Assembly: GCF_016909075.1 (NCBI RefSeq)
Contig: NZ_JAFBFC010000003.1
Coordinates: 248,001 to 312,000 of the forward strand
Reading direction: 5' to 3'
Source of the DNA: Priestia iocasae
GTDB taxonomy: Bacteria; Bacillota; Bacilli; Bacillales; Bacillaceae_H
Length of the DNA: 64,000 bases
The translations under genes and the position numbers were made by a program. The notes beneath the pieces were generated by a model, which was given only the letters and a program-made list of their open reading frames with translations, was not told where the DNA came from and searched no databases. Positions within the stretch are counted from its first letter, which is position 1. Each line of letters starts with the position of its first letter. Positions 25,170-34,439 of the stretch are shown piece after piece.

Positions 25170-25385
25170 TTATTTCTTTTGGTTACCTAAGTCAATTGTT
25201 GAAACGTTCGACTTTAATAGCATTTGTGTCACACCGTTCACTTCAAGATACAAATTGTATTGATCAAAGTGTTTTAATATACCTGTTAACCTAACACCAT
25301 TGACGGTAAAAGCCGTTACTTGCTTGTTGATCACAGATTGTAACGTACGGTTTTGAATATCAAATTTACGCTGACCATTGCTCAT
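25170..25385 (-). CDS. hfq: Divergent Hfq-like RNA-binding protein
   Basis: 71 residues with the Sm fold in full: N-terminal helix (FDIQNRTLQSVINKQ), Sm1 strands (VTAFTVNGVRLTGILKHFDQYNLYLEV) and Sm2 (TQMLLKSNVSTIDLG). In typical Hfq the Sm2 motif is Y-K-H-A-I-S; here it is LLKSNVS, so the uridine-binding Lys is present but the His is replaced by Ser. Bacilli may carry more than one hfq; this looks like a paralogue or a divergent main copy. Single gene, no neighbours of related function. It would bind A-rich or U-rich RNA as a hexamer. Confidence 0.75.
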   Translation of the reverse strand: MSNGQRKFDIQNRTLQSVINKQVTAFTVNGVRLTGILKHFDQYNLYLEVNGVTQMLLKSNVSTIDLGNQKK

Positions 25386-25548
25386 CTTCTTGCCTCCTCT
25401 TTTGCTTCGTCTATCACTTTATTTACAATTAAAATCACCTTAAGCATGTTACCATTTCTCGTTATTGACATACAAGAGAGATTGGTCACGGTTTTATATC
25501 TTACTTTGTTTCGATAGAAATGATAAATTCCCTGCCTTTTTATTGATT

Positions 25549-25662
25549 TCACTCAAGCAAAAGTTCTCTCTTTCCATGAAGGGTCTTGAAAAAGCAACCG
25601 TTAGTGAGAAAAGAACCTAGAAAAACACTCAAAATGAAAAAAAGTTTAAAAAACCGATTCAT
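25549..25662 (-). CDS. Short lipoprotein-like frame, 37 residues (doubtful)
   Basis: ATG at 25662, stop at 25549. The translation starts MNRFFKLFFILSVFLGSFLT and continues NGCFFK, which would fit a lipobox with the cysteine at 23, but GGTGGAGG abuts the ATG with no spacing and the tail is only 14 residues. The surrounding 420-base gap (25386-25804) otherwise holds the nhaC terminator and a weak CCACCT/AGGTGG hairpin. Confidence 0.2.
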   Translation of the reverse strand: MNRFFKLFFILSVFLGSFLTNGCFFKTLHGKRELLLE

Positions 25663-25719
25663 CCTCCACCTACTCACTGTGTTCCTTGAGGTGGGGGTCT
25701 TCTCGGTAAACATGATAAA

Positions 25720-25773
25720 ACGAAACCACGCTAGAGTCTTTCCATTTGAAAAGCATTCACATCATGGTTTCGT
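25720..25773 (-). terminator. Terminator downstream of nhaC copy 1
   Basis: 9-bp perfect arms ACGAAACCA/TGGTTTCGT with a 36-base loop that has its own CTTTC/GAAAAG pairing; on the minus strand the stem is followed by TTTTATC. Confidence 0.55.
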
Positions 25774-25804
25774 CTGTACGTTATATGAACTCGCTCAGTT
25801 TTAC

Positions 25805-27238
25805 CTACACGTTTAACGACTGATCTTTTCTCTTTTCATCATTTGCTGCTCGCTCTTCGTCTGTCATGTATGTGATTTTAAAACCAACGAGTGCCATAAT
25901 GATTGCAATGATTGGGCCCATGTAATTTAACACGGCATACGGTGCATACTCAAACGGATGCACGCTTAATGTTGCGAAAATAAAGACGGCGCATGTGTTC
26001 CAGGGCACGAATACACTTGTAACGGTTCCCCCATCTTCTACGGCACGAGATAAGTTTTTAGGATGAAGATTTTTCTCTCGGTAAGCTTCCGAGTACATGC
26101 GTCCAGGTAGTACGACCGATATGTATTGTTCAGCAGCCGCTACGTTTGTGAAAAACGCTGATACAATTGTAGTCACAACTAAGCTACGCGCTGTTTTTGC
26201 TAGTGTTAAAATTTTCTTTACAATTGCTTTTAACATCCCTGTATGCTCAAGAACACCACCAAATGTCATCGCCACAATCGTTAACGATACGGTATACATC
26301 ATCGCGTCAATTCCACCGCGATTAAATAACGAATCGACAAGCTCGTTACCTGATTCTATGCTAAATCCATCATTTAGCGTATTTACTGCCTCGCCAATCG
26401 AACCACCTTGTACAAAAATGTGACAAAGCCATCCTAAAATGATCCCAACGGTTAACGCTGGTAGTGCTGGTACTTTTCTTGCGACTAGCACGATGACAAT
26501 CAGCGGTATGACTAACAACCAAGGTGAGATGACAAAGTTATCTTGTAATGACTTCATCACACTATCAATGTTTTCACTGTTTAATGAATTCTTCCCATAT
26601 TGACGTCCCATGACGGTGTAAACAATCAATGCAACCACCAATGCCGGAATCGTTGTATAAAACATATGTTTAATATGATCAAATAAATCGGCACCGGCGA
26701 TTCCTGCTGCTAAGTTTGTTGTATCCGAAAGCGGTGACATTTTATCTCCAAAGTAAGCACCGGAAATGATTGCACCCGCTACAACTGGAGCTGGAATTCC
26801 CATGCTAATTCCGATTCCCATTCCTGCCACACCAATTGTCCCCATCGTTGACCATGAACTACCAATTGCCAATGCTACAATGGCACAAATGACGGTCATG
26901 GATACTAAGAAAAGCGATGGTGAAATGATTTTTAATCCATAATAAATCATCGTAGCGACAATCCCTCCGCCTATCCAAGCACCAATTGTTAATCCAACCA
27001 TAATAATAATAACGATTGCTGGTAAAGCAAGCCGAATTCCTTCATAGATTCCTTTTTCAATTTCATTCCATCGAAAGCCAACTTGCCATGCAATGAAAGC
27101 AGCCACAACGGTTCCTAAAATGAGCGGAATGTGTGGACTTCCTTCAAACTTTACAATGGTTGTTGCCATCGCGATTACCATTACTACTAGTGGAGTGATC
27201 GCGAGTAAAAAAGGAATGTCTTTTCTTTCTGTCTTCAT
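25805..27238 (-). CDS. nhaC: Na+/H+ antiporter NhaC (copy 1)
   Basis: 477 residues from the ATG at 27238, which follows a GGGTAGGGGGA site; the frame extends 10 residues further without support. About 11-12 membrane helices. NhaC hallmarks: GSSWSTMGTIGVAGMGIGIS, GAIISGAYFGDKMSPLSDTTNLA and VLPGRMYSEAYREKNLHPKN. It exchanges cytoplasmic Na+ for H+ (some relatives, such as MleN, also carry malate/lactate). Very similar to the gene at 41778 along its whole length. Single-gene unit left of the gal operon. Confidence 0.92.
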   Translation of the reverse strand: MKTERKDIPFLLAITPLVVMVIAMATTIVKFEGSPHIPLILGTVVAAFIAWQVGFRWNEIEKGIYEGIRLALPAIVIIIMVGLTIGAWIGGGIVATMIYYGLKIISPSLFLVSMTVICAIVALAIGSSWSTMGTIGVAGMGIGISMGIPAPVVAGAIISGAYFGDKMSPLSDTTNLAAGIAGADLFDHIKHMFYTTIPALVVALIVYTVMGRQYGKNSLNSENIDSVMKSLQDNFVISPWLLVIPLIVIVLVARKVPALPALTVGIILGWLCHIFVQGGSIGEAVNTLNDGFSIESGNELVDSLFNRGGIDAMMYTVSLTIVAMTFGGVLEHTGMLKAIVKKILTLAKTARSLVVTTIVSAFFTNVAAAEQYISVVLPGRMYSEAYREKNLHPKNLSRAVEDGGTVTSVFVPWNTCAVFIFATLSVHPFEYAPYAVLNYMGPIIAIIMALVGFKITYMTDEERAANDEKRKDQSLNV

Positions 27239-27459
27239 TTCTGTTCCCCCTACCCTTGATGTTTGCATCGCTTTTGTTTTATAACCCCTTTACGACACGA
27301 CTAAATTATAGCGAAATATCTAAATAAATACAATATACAGAAAATTAAAGAAGACGGTTGTTCTTATACATAAAAAGTTGCGTTCAGTTTCCAAACAACT
27401 TATTATTATTTGTGACGCAATTCACATATATAAAGGCTTTTTAAAAAGGAGGAACTAGC

Positions 27460-28002
27460 TTGAGCGAAGCACCAAAAACAAATCGTAACTTTACAGGTCT
27501 TGTTGTGACCGTTTCTATTCTTGTTAATGCACTTATTTTAACCCTTTTCTTTTCGCCAATTGGTTATCAAGGTGAGGTCACGTTTGATATTCATATCTTT
27601 CCTCGTATCAATGCAGTACTTAACAGCTTTACATTTATTTTCTTAGTAGCAGCTTTGTATTTTATTAAAAAGAAAAACGTCAAATTGCACCGACGTTTTA
27701 TTTTTGCGGCGTTTACATCCACCTTGTTATTCTGTGTATCATACTTAACGTATCACTACATGTCGGTTGAACGTACGTACTACGGTGGAGAAGGCTTTAT
27801 GAAAACTCTCTACCTATTTATCTTAACAACGCACAGTGTATTAGCAGCAATTATTGTCCCACTTGCGCTTTTCTCACTCATTTACGGGTTAACAAATCAA
27901 CTTACAAAACACCGTAAAATTGTGCGCTGGAGCATGCCTATTTGGTTATATGTTAGCTTTACAGGCGTCATTGTATATTTAATGATTTCGCCTTACTATT
28001 AA
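27460..28002 (+). CDS. ctaM: DUF420 membrane protein YozB/CtaM
   Basis: 180 residues, TTG start at 27460 after AAAAAGGAGGAACTAGC. Five membrane helices; conserved histidines in FDIHIFPRINAVLN, KLHRRFIFAAF, YLTYHYMS and LTTHSVLAA, typical of DUF420. S. aureus CtaM is needed to mature the haem-copper quinol oxidase (family knowledge), so this protein is expected to help assemble cytochrome oxidase. Monocistronic with a terminator right at the stop. Confidence 0.85.
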   Translation: MSEAPKTNRNFTGLVVTVSILVNALILTLFFSPIGYQGEVTFDIHIFPRINAVLNSFTFIFLVAALYFIKKKNVKLHRRFIFAAFTSTLLFCVSYLTYHYMSVERTYYGGEGFMKTLYLFILTTHSVLAAIIVPLALFSLIYGLTNQLTKHRKIVRWSMPIWLYVSFTGVIVYLMISPYY

Positions 28003-28030
28003 AAAAGCCACCTATTAAGGTGGTTTTTTT
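28001..28030 (+). terminator. Terminator of ctaM
   Basis: CCACCT/AGGTGG stem extended by A6/T7 pairing, starting within the stop codon region and ending in TTTTTTT. Confidence 0.85.
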
Positions 28031-28107
28031 ACTTCCTGATGGAGGATAGAAGGATTGAGTATGTTCTACTAATGAACAGAGCTTACAATAAAACTTACTT
28101 GAAAAAT

Positions 28108-28150
28108 AAAAATAGCAGCCCAGTCTCTAGATCATTGGTCTGCTATTTTT
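28108..28150 (-). terminator. Terminator of the galactoside operon
   Basis: 11-bp stem AAAAATAGCAG/CTGCTATTTTT with a 21-base loop; lies 26 bases after the stop of the LacI-family gene, the last gene of the minus-strand operon, and is followed by TTTTTC-type sequence. Confidence 0.8.
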
Positions 28151-28175
28151 ATCTTGTGATAGCCTCATCACTTTT

Positions 28176-29186
<1,011 letters not shown>

Positions 29187-30230
29187 TTATCTTACGCCGA
29201 ATCGAACAATTGTTTTCGCCTTATACGGAACACCTGCTTCTACCTCAATTGATGGAAAATGATTGTGGTGAATCGCATCTGGCAGCCCTTGTGTTTCAAA
29301 GCACACACCTAAATAAGGTCGACACTGTACGCCTCTCATAGACGCTGAGGGTAGAAAATTTCCTGTGTACATGACTAGACCAACCTGATCCGTTTCAATC
29401 GAAAGTGTACGTCCACTCTGTGGTTCAACAAGCTCAACCGCATTGTCTTCGCCTTCGTTTAGTAAAAACGGATGATCAAATCCATTCCCGACTAATTGAA
29501 TTTGAAGATGAGTTGAATCCATTCCTTTTCCAATTGGCTGAAACTCTCTAAAATCAAATGGTGTACCTTCTACATCTAAAAATGCTCCAGTTGGAATGAA
29601 CTCCTCGTTCAACTCTAAAAACTTCTCACTATTTAACTTCAACTCATGATTTTTTATGTCTCGTTTTAAATTCCCACTTAAATTGAAATATGTATGATTC
29701 GTCATGTTCAATAACGTTTTTTGATCAGATAATCCGTCATATGTCATAATTAGTTCATTCTTGTTCGTTACGGTATATGTCACCGATAACGAGACCGTTC
29801 CTGGATACTGTTCTTCTCCATCAGGACTTATGTATGTAAAGCGAATACCAACTTGCTCCTCTTCTTCCATTATATCAGCTTTCCAAACACGATGGCTAAT
29901 TCCTTTTGTACCGCCATGAAGATGATTGTTTCCATGATTCTTGACTAATTCAACGTGCTGTCCATCTAATTCAAATGAGCCACCAGCAATTCGCCCTGCC
30001 ACTCGGCCAACAATCGCTCCTAAATAAGCAGGATTCGGTATGTATTCTTCTAAATGATCGTAACCTAACACGACGTTCTCCATATTCCCAAAACGATCTG
30101 GTGTTAAAATACGCGTAATGATGCATCCATAATCTAAACACGTTACCGTCATACCTTTGTCGTTCACTAACGTATATTCATGAACTTCCTTCTGTTCCAC
30201 AAACCCTAAAGACTTTTTCATCACGTTCAT
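29187..30230 (-). CDS. galM: Aldose 1-epimerase (mutarotase) GalM
   Basis: 347 residues; ATG at 30230 preferred because AAAGGAG is 9 bases away. Full GalM motif set: NHGNNHLHGGTKGISHRVW, NMTNHTYFNLSG (catalytic His) and GVCFETQGLPDAIHHNHFPS with the catalytic Glu in FPSIEVEAG. It interconverts beta- and alpha-galactose so that GalK can act on the alpha form. Stands between galE and the repressor gene; a hairpin separates it from galE. Confidence 0.93.
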   Translation of the reverse strand: MNVMKKSLGFVEQKEVHEYTLVNDKGMTVTCLDYGCIITRILTPDRFGNMENVVLGYDHLEEYIPNPAYLGAIVGRVAGRIAGGSFELDGQHVELVKNHGNNHLHGGTKGISHRVWKADIMEEEEQVGIRFTYISPDGEEQYPGTVSLSVTYTVTNKNELIMTYDGLSDQKTLLNMTNHTYFNLSGNLKRDIKNHELKLNSEKFLELNEEFIPTGAFLDVEGTPFDFREFQPIGKGMDSTHLQIQLVGNGFDHPFLLNEGEDNAVELVEPQSGRTLSIETDQVGLVMYTGNFLPSASMRGVQCRPYLGVCFETQGLPDAIHHNHFPSIEVEAGVPYKAKTIVRFGVR

Positions 30231-30278
30231 ATGCACCCACTCCTTTTCGTTAATTTTTTCCAGTATCTCTGTGGAAGA

Positions 30279-30301
30279 AAGGCTCCGCCTAACGGAGCCT
30301 T
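30279..30301 (-). terminator. Intercistronic hairpin between galE and galM
   Basis: 9-bp stem AAGGCTCCG/CGGAGCCTT with a 5-base loop, followed on the minus strand by TTCTTCC, which is too poor in T for full termination. Probable partial terminator or mRNA-stability element reducing galM and repressor expression. Confidence 0.55.
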
Positions 30302-30305
30302 GTCA

Positions 30306-31295
30306 TTAGTCTTCGTATCCGTGTGGATGATGCTGATGCCAGTTCCACGCGTCTTGAATGATTTTATGAATCGACGTACGCTCTGGCTCCCAGCCTAATA
30401 CGTCTTTTGCTTTTGCAGACGAAGCAATTAATTTACTTGGGTCGCCTGCGCGTCTTTCTCCGACTTGTGCTGGAATTGGATGTTTCGTTACATCACGCAC
30501 TGCATCGACAATTTCTTTTACAGAGAAGCCTTGACTGCTTCCAAGGTTAAAGACATTACTTTCTCCACCGCTGCGTAAGTAATTCAACGCTAAAAGATGT
30601 GCAGCAATTAAGTCTTCTACATGAATGTAGTCTCGAACGCATGTCCCGTCTAGTGTGTCGTAATCTTCACCAAAGATTGTAATGTGCTCACGCTGCCCAA
30701 GCGCAACTTGTAATACAACGGGGATAAGGTGTGTTTCTGGTGAATGATCTTCACCAATTTTTCCGTCTTCACGTGCACCTGCTACGTTAAAATAACGAAG
30801 CGATACATATTTCATACCATAAGCAGCATCGCACCACTTCATTAACTTTTCCATCGTGAGCTTTGTTTCACCATACGTGTTTGTTGGAACAGTTGGCATC
30901 TCTTCTGTGATCGGTACGATTTCAGGCTCACCGTATGTGGCAGCTGTTGACGAGAACACAATTTTCTTTACGTCAAATTCATTCATTACATCTAAAAGGA
31001 CTTGCGTTCCATATACGTTGTTATCAAAATATTTAATTGGGTTTGTCATCGACTCTCCAACAAGTGAATTGGCTGCAAAGTGAAGAACACCATCAATTTG
31101 CTCTTTCGAAAACACATCGCGTAAAAATGCTTTATCACGAATATCGCCCTCGTAAAATGTCGCGTCTGGATGTATGGCTCCTCTATGACCCGTTTGAAGA
31201 TTATCAACGACTACTACCTGCTCATTCTGATCAATTAGTTGATAAACAGCATGCGAACCAATATATCCTGCTCCACCTAATACTAAAATACTCAT
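30306..31295 (-). CDS. galE: UDP-glucose 4-epimerase GalE
   Basis: 329 residues, usual length. NAD-binding GGAGYIGSH (7-15), catalytic SSTAATYG and YGETK (Tyr-x-x-x-Lys), and C-terminal [22 protein letters not shown]. It converts UDP-galactose to UDP-glucose in the Leloir pathway and supplies UDP-galactose for wall polymers. Its start overlaps the galK stop by 4 bases. The normal third partner, galT, is not present in this operon. Confidence 0.96.
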   Translation of the reverse strand: MSILVLGGAGYIGSHAVYQLIDQNEQVVVVDNLQTGHRGAIHPDATFYEGDIRDKAFLRDVFSKEQIDGVLHFAANSLVGESMTNPIKYFDNNVYGTQVLLDVMNEFDVKKIVFSSTAATYGEPEIVPITEEMPTVPTNTYGETKLTMEKLMKWCDAAYGMKYVSLRYFNVAGAREDGKIGEDHSPETHLIPVVLQVALGQREHITIFGEDYDTLDGTCVRDYIHVEDLIAAHLLALNYLRSGGESNVFNLGSSQGFSVKEIVDAVRDVTKHPIPAQVGERRAGDPSKLIASSAKAKDVLGWEPERTSIHKIIQDAWNWHQHHPHGYED

Positions 31296-32476
31296 CCAAC
31301 CATCGCCTCTCTTTTTAATTCTCTTGCTCCGTCTCCGATGCTCGCTTCATAAAACGTTGCGTCATATCCGATTCGCTCTTGATATTCAGCTCCAACTTTT
31401 TCAATAAATTCTTTTACATACAGTTTATCAACAATGGCAATTGCACAGCCACCAAAACCTGCTCCTGTCATTCGTGCACCAACAACACCTTGTTGCTTCC
31501 ACGCCACTTCAACTAACGTGTCTAACTCGACTCCTGTTACTTCATAATCATCGCGAAGTGAACGGTGTGATGCATTCATCAGTTCACCAAAATGATAGAG
31601 GTCATGACGCTTTAACGCTTCAATTGCTTTCAACGTACGTCTACTCTCATAGACCGCATGCTTTGCCCGTTTTTCCCACGTATCATTTGTAATGACGTGT
31701 TTATGTGACTCGAACTGCTCTTCAGTTAATTCACCGAGTGCTTCAATATTAACAACAGCTTGCAACTCGTGTAATGCAGCTTCACATTCACTGCGACGTT
31801 CATTGTACTTAGAATCTGCTAGTTCACGACGCTTGTTTGTGTTCATAATCACAATGGAATGGTCATCTACATTCATCGGTGCATATTCATATTGCAACGT
31901 TTGACAATCTAATAGAATCGCATGATGTTCTTTTCCCATCCCAATGGCAAATTGATCCATAATGCCGCTATTTACTCCGATAAACTCATTCTCTACTTGT
32001 TTCCCAATCTTCACTAAGTCTAATCGTTCAAGATGAAGCTGGAACAAGCTTTCTAGTAAAATACCTGTGACAAGCTCGATAGAAGCAGATGAGGACAACC
32101 CTGCACCGTTCGGGATCGTACCATGATACACCACATCAAGTCCATTTGTAATGGAGTGGCCTTGCGCTTTTAAATACGCAAGCATGCCTTTTGGATAATT
32201 CGTCCAATCATGTTCTTTTCGATACTGTAGGTCATTGAGAGAGAACTCAATGACCCCTTTCTCTGGAAAGTTAACAGAGTACATACGAATGCGATCATCA
32301 TCTCGCTTACGTGCAAGAGCCGTTGTACCAAATGTAATCGCACATGGAAACACATGTCCACCATTGTAGTCTGTATGCTCGCCAATTAAATTAATGCGAC
32401 CTGGTGCGAAAAAAACACGGTAGTCATCATATTGAAACTTCTCAACAAATATACGAGCTAGTTCACGATAATTCAT
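31292..32476 (-). CDS. galK: Galactokinase GalK
   Basis: 394 residues from the ATG at 32476, preceded by AAGGAGGCGAACTTC; a longer frame exists but lies inside the GH42 gene. GHMP kinase: galactokinase signature [19 protein letters not shown] (about 26-45), ATP loop [11 protein letters not shown], and [11 protein letters not shown] near the C terminus. It makes galactose-1-phosphate. The start lies 14 bases inside the end of the GH42 gene, so translation is coupled. Confidence 0.96.
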   Translation of the reverse strand: MNYRELARIFVEKFQYDDYRVFFAPGRINLIGEHTDYNGGHVFPCAITFGTTALARKRDDDRIRMYSVNFPEKGVIEFSLNDLQYRKEHDWTNYPKGMLAYLKAQGHSITNGLDVVYHGTIPNGAGLSSSASIELVTGILLESLFQLHLERLDLVKIGKQVENEFIGVNSGIMDQFAIGMGKEHHAILLDCQTLQYEYAPMNVDDHSIVIMNTNKRRELADSKYNERRSECEAALHELQAVVNIEALGELTEEQFESHKHVITNDTWEKRAKHAVYESRRTLKAIEALKRHDLYHFGELMNASHRSLRDDYEVTGVELDTLVEVAWKQQGVVGARMTGAGFGGCAIAIVDKLYVKEFIEKVGAEYQERIGYDATFYEASIGDGARELKREAMVG

Positions 32477-34439
32477 GAAGTTCGCCTCCTTCTTCCTTCT
32501 TAAAGAAGACGCACTCATATGGTTGTAATGTTCGACCGCTAAAGCTCTCTTCATACCCGTTATGGTTAATAACCACTACATACGTTTCGTCACCAACAAC
32601 ACGCTGAACCGCTTCAACACCTGCACTTGTTTCCATCGTTTGTAGCTGAACATCTTTTGCGATTTCTTCTGCAATGTTACATAATGTATCAACTTCAACA
32701 CCGCCACCTACATAGTACGCTTTACCCGCACCAAATTCATTCACCGTGATGCACGCATAGTCGCTATAGAAGTAATCGTTGTATTGATACAGTGTTTTTG
32801 CCGTTGTTGGTTGCACGATATCTCGCCATACGGTACAAGAGCTTTCGTCACCAGAAGGAGAAATAATTGGCGCTGATTGTCCTTCATGCAGTGATTCTGC
32901 TTCTTCTATTTCAATTCCTAACAGATCTGCTAGCTTACCTGGCGACATCACACCAAACGGAATGTTGTTGTATTCATCTTTTACACCCGCACGATACGAT
33001 ACAATCACGGTTCCACCATTTTTCGTGAACGCTTCTAATCGCGCTGCTAACTCTGGTTTTACCATTTTCATAACTGGTACAACGACAACTTTGTATTGAG
33101 AGAAATCGTGATCGTAGCGAATCACATCAATGGATGCGTTTTGACGATGAAACGGCTCATATAAACGTACAAGCTCTTTCGTAAAGTTAAACATCGAGCT
33201 TTGACGCTGCGCACGCCATGACCACACATTATCAAAATCATATAGAACGGCTACTTCTGCTTGAATAGGTGCATCAAATACATGTTCATAGTTACGAATA
33301 TGGTGGAAGAACTCTTGAACTTCGTTGTACTTTCTCGTTTTCTTATTGTTCGCATCTACAATACCTAAGCAATACTGCTCAGCACCTCGGTTCATCCCTC
33401 TCCAGCGGAAGTACAGCATGTTAGTACAACCGTGAGCAAACGCATGATATGACCACGCTTTTGCTTGGTTTGGTCTTGGTAAATATCCGATAACATCATG
33501 TCCTTGTGCACCCATTAATTGTTCAACAATCCAGAAGTTTTCCTTCTTTAAACCACGTACAAAATCTAAGGAAGCAGAGAGTTCAGCCGGTGTAACAGGC
33601 TCCTTTAAACCTCCCCATACTGGATAATTATCGTATGATACATAATCTAAATCACGCGTAAACTCATTATGATCAAACCATTTATCAAAGAATCCACCTG
33701 GTAAGTTTGTTGTAACTGTTTGGTGATCACCTTTGATTTCTTTGACAAGGTTAATATGTTTTAAAGCAAATTGACTTAATGAGTAAGAGCGAAAGCGTGC
33801 CCAATCTGATAATAAAGACGGATTATGAACCGTAATTGTTTTCTTTGGCACTGGAATTTCTGAAAAGTCATTGTACGTTTGACCCCAGAAAATCGTCCCC
33901 CACTTTTCATTTAATTCATCAATCGTGTTATATTTCTTCTCCAAAAATGTTTGAAAATCTGCGTGACATTGCCCGCAATAACACATGTCGCTTCCTTCAT
34001 GACCAAATTCGTTATCAATTTGCCACGCGATGATTGCTTCTTCACCTTTGTAGTGTTTCACAACTTTTTCTGCAATTCTTAACGAATATTCTTGATACAC
34101 GCGAGAATTATAGCAATATTGACGGCGTCCGCCGAATGCCATCTTTTGTCCATTTTCATCTTCAATAAAAATACTTGGATGCTTTTTGGCTAACCATGCT
34201 GGAAAAGTTGCTGTTGGTGTTCCAAACATAATCTTAAAATCGTACTGTTTGATTTTTTCGATGGCTGCATCAAAGAATGAAAAATCGAATTGTCCTTCTT
34301 CCTTCTCCATTAAATGCCATGCAAACTCACCGATACGAACAATATTTACACCCATTTCTTTCATTCTTGTTAAATCGTCTTCCATTAAACTTAAATCCCA
34401 ATGTTCTGGATAATAATCAACGCCTACATACATGTTCAT
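32463..34439 (-). CDS. GH42 beta-galactosidase
   Basis: 658 residues, no signal peptide, so intracellular. Acid/base E144 in WQIDNEFGH and nucleophile E306 in FWIVEQLMG. A zinc cluster is indicated by C109, C153, C155 and C158 (RRQYCYN, DMCYCGQC), as in GH42 enzymes of Geobacillus and Thermus. The trimerisation and C-terminal domains are complete. GH42 enzymes prefer short beta-1,4- or 1,3-galacto-oligosaccharides over lactose in many species. Start overlaps the GH36 stop by 4 bases; galK starts inside its end. Confidence 0.95.
   Translation of the reverse strand: MNMYVGVDYYPEHWDLSLMEDDLTRMKEMGVNIVRIGEFAWHLMEKEEGQFDFSFFDAAIEKIKQYDFKIMFGTPTATFPAWLAKKHPSIFIEDENGQKMAFGGRRQYCYNSRVYQEYSLRIAEKVVKHYKGEEAIIAWQIDNEFGHEGSDMCYCGQCHADFQTFLEKKYNTIDELNEKWGTIFWGQTYNDFSEIPVPKKTITVHNPSLLSDWARFRSYSLSQFALKHINLVKEIKGDHQTVTTNLPGGFFDKWFDHNEFTRDLDYVSYDNYPVWGGLKEPVTPAELSASLDFVRGLKKENFWIVEQLMGAQGHDVIGYLPRPNQAKAWSYHAFAHGCTNMLYFRWRGMNRGAEQYCLGIVDANNKKTRKYNEVQEFFHHIRNYEHVFDAPIQAEVAVLYDFDNVWSWRAQRQSSMFNFTKELVRLYEPFHRQNASIDVIRYDHDFSQYKVVVVPVMKMVKPELAARLEAFTKNGGTVIVSYRAGVKDEYNNIPFGVMSPGKLADLLGIEIEEAESLHEGQSAPIISPSGDESSCTVWRDIVQPTTAKTLYQYNDYFYSDYACITVNEFGAGKAYYVGGGVEVDTLCNIAEEIAKDVQLQTMETSAGVEAVQRVVGDETYVVVINHNGYEESFSGRTLQPYECVFFKKEEGGELHELS

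Noticed and set aside
25586-25816. 76-residue plus-strand frame in the gap left of nhaC copy 1
   Set aside because: No ribosome-binding site; it runs through the nhaC terminator and ends inside the nhaC 3' end.
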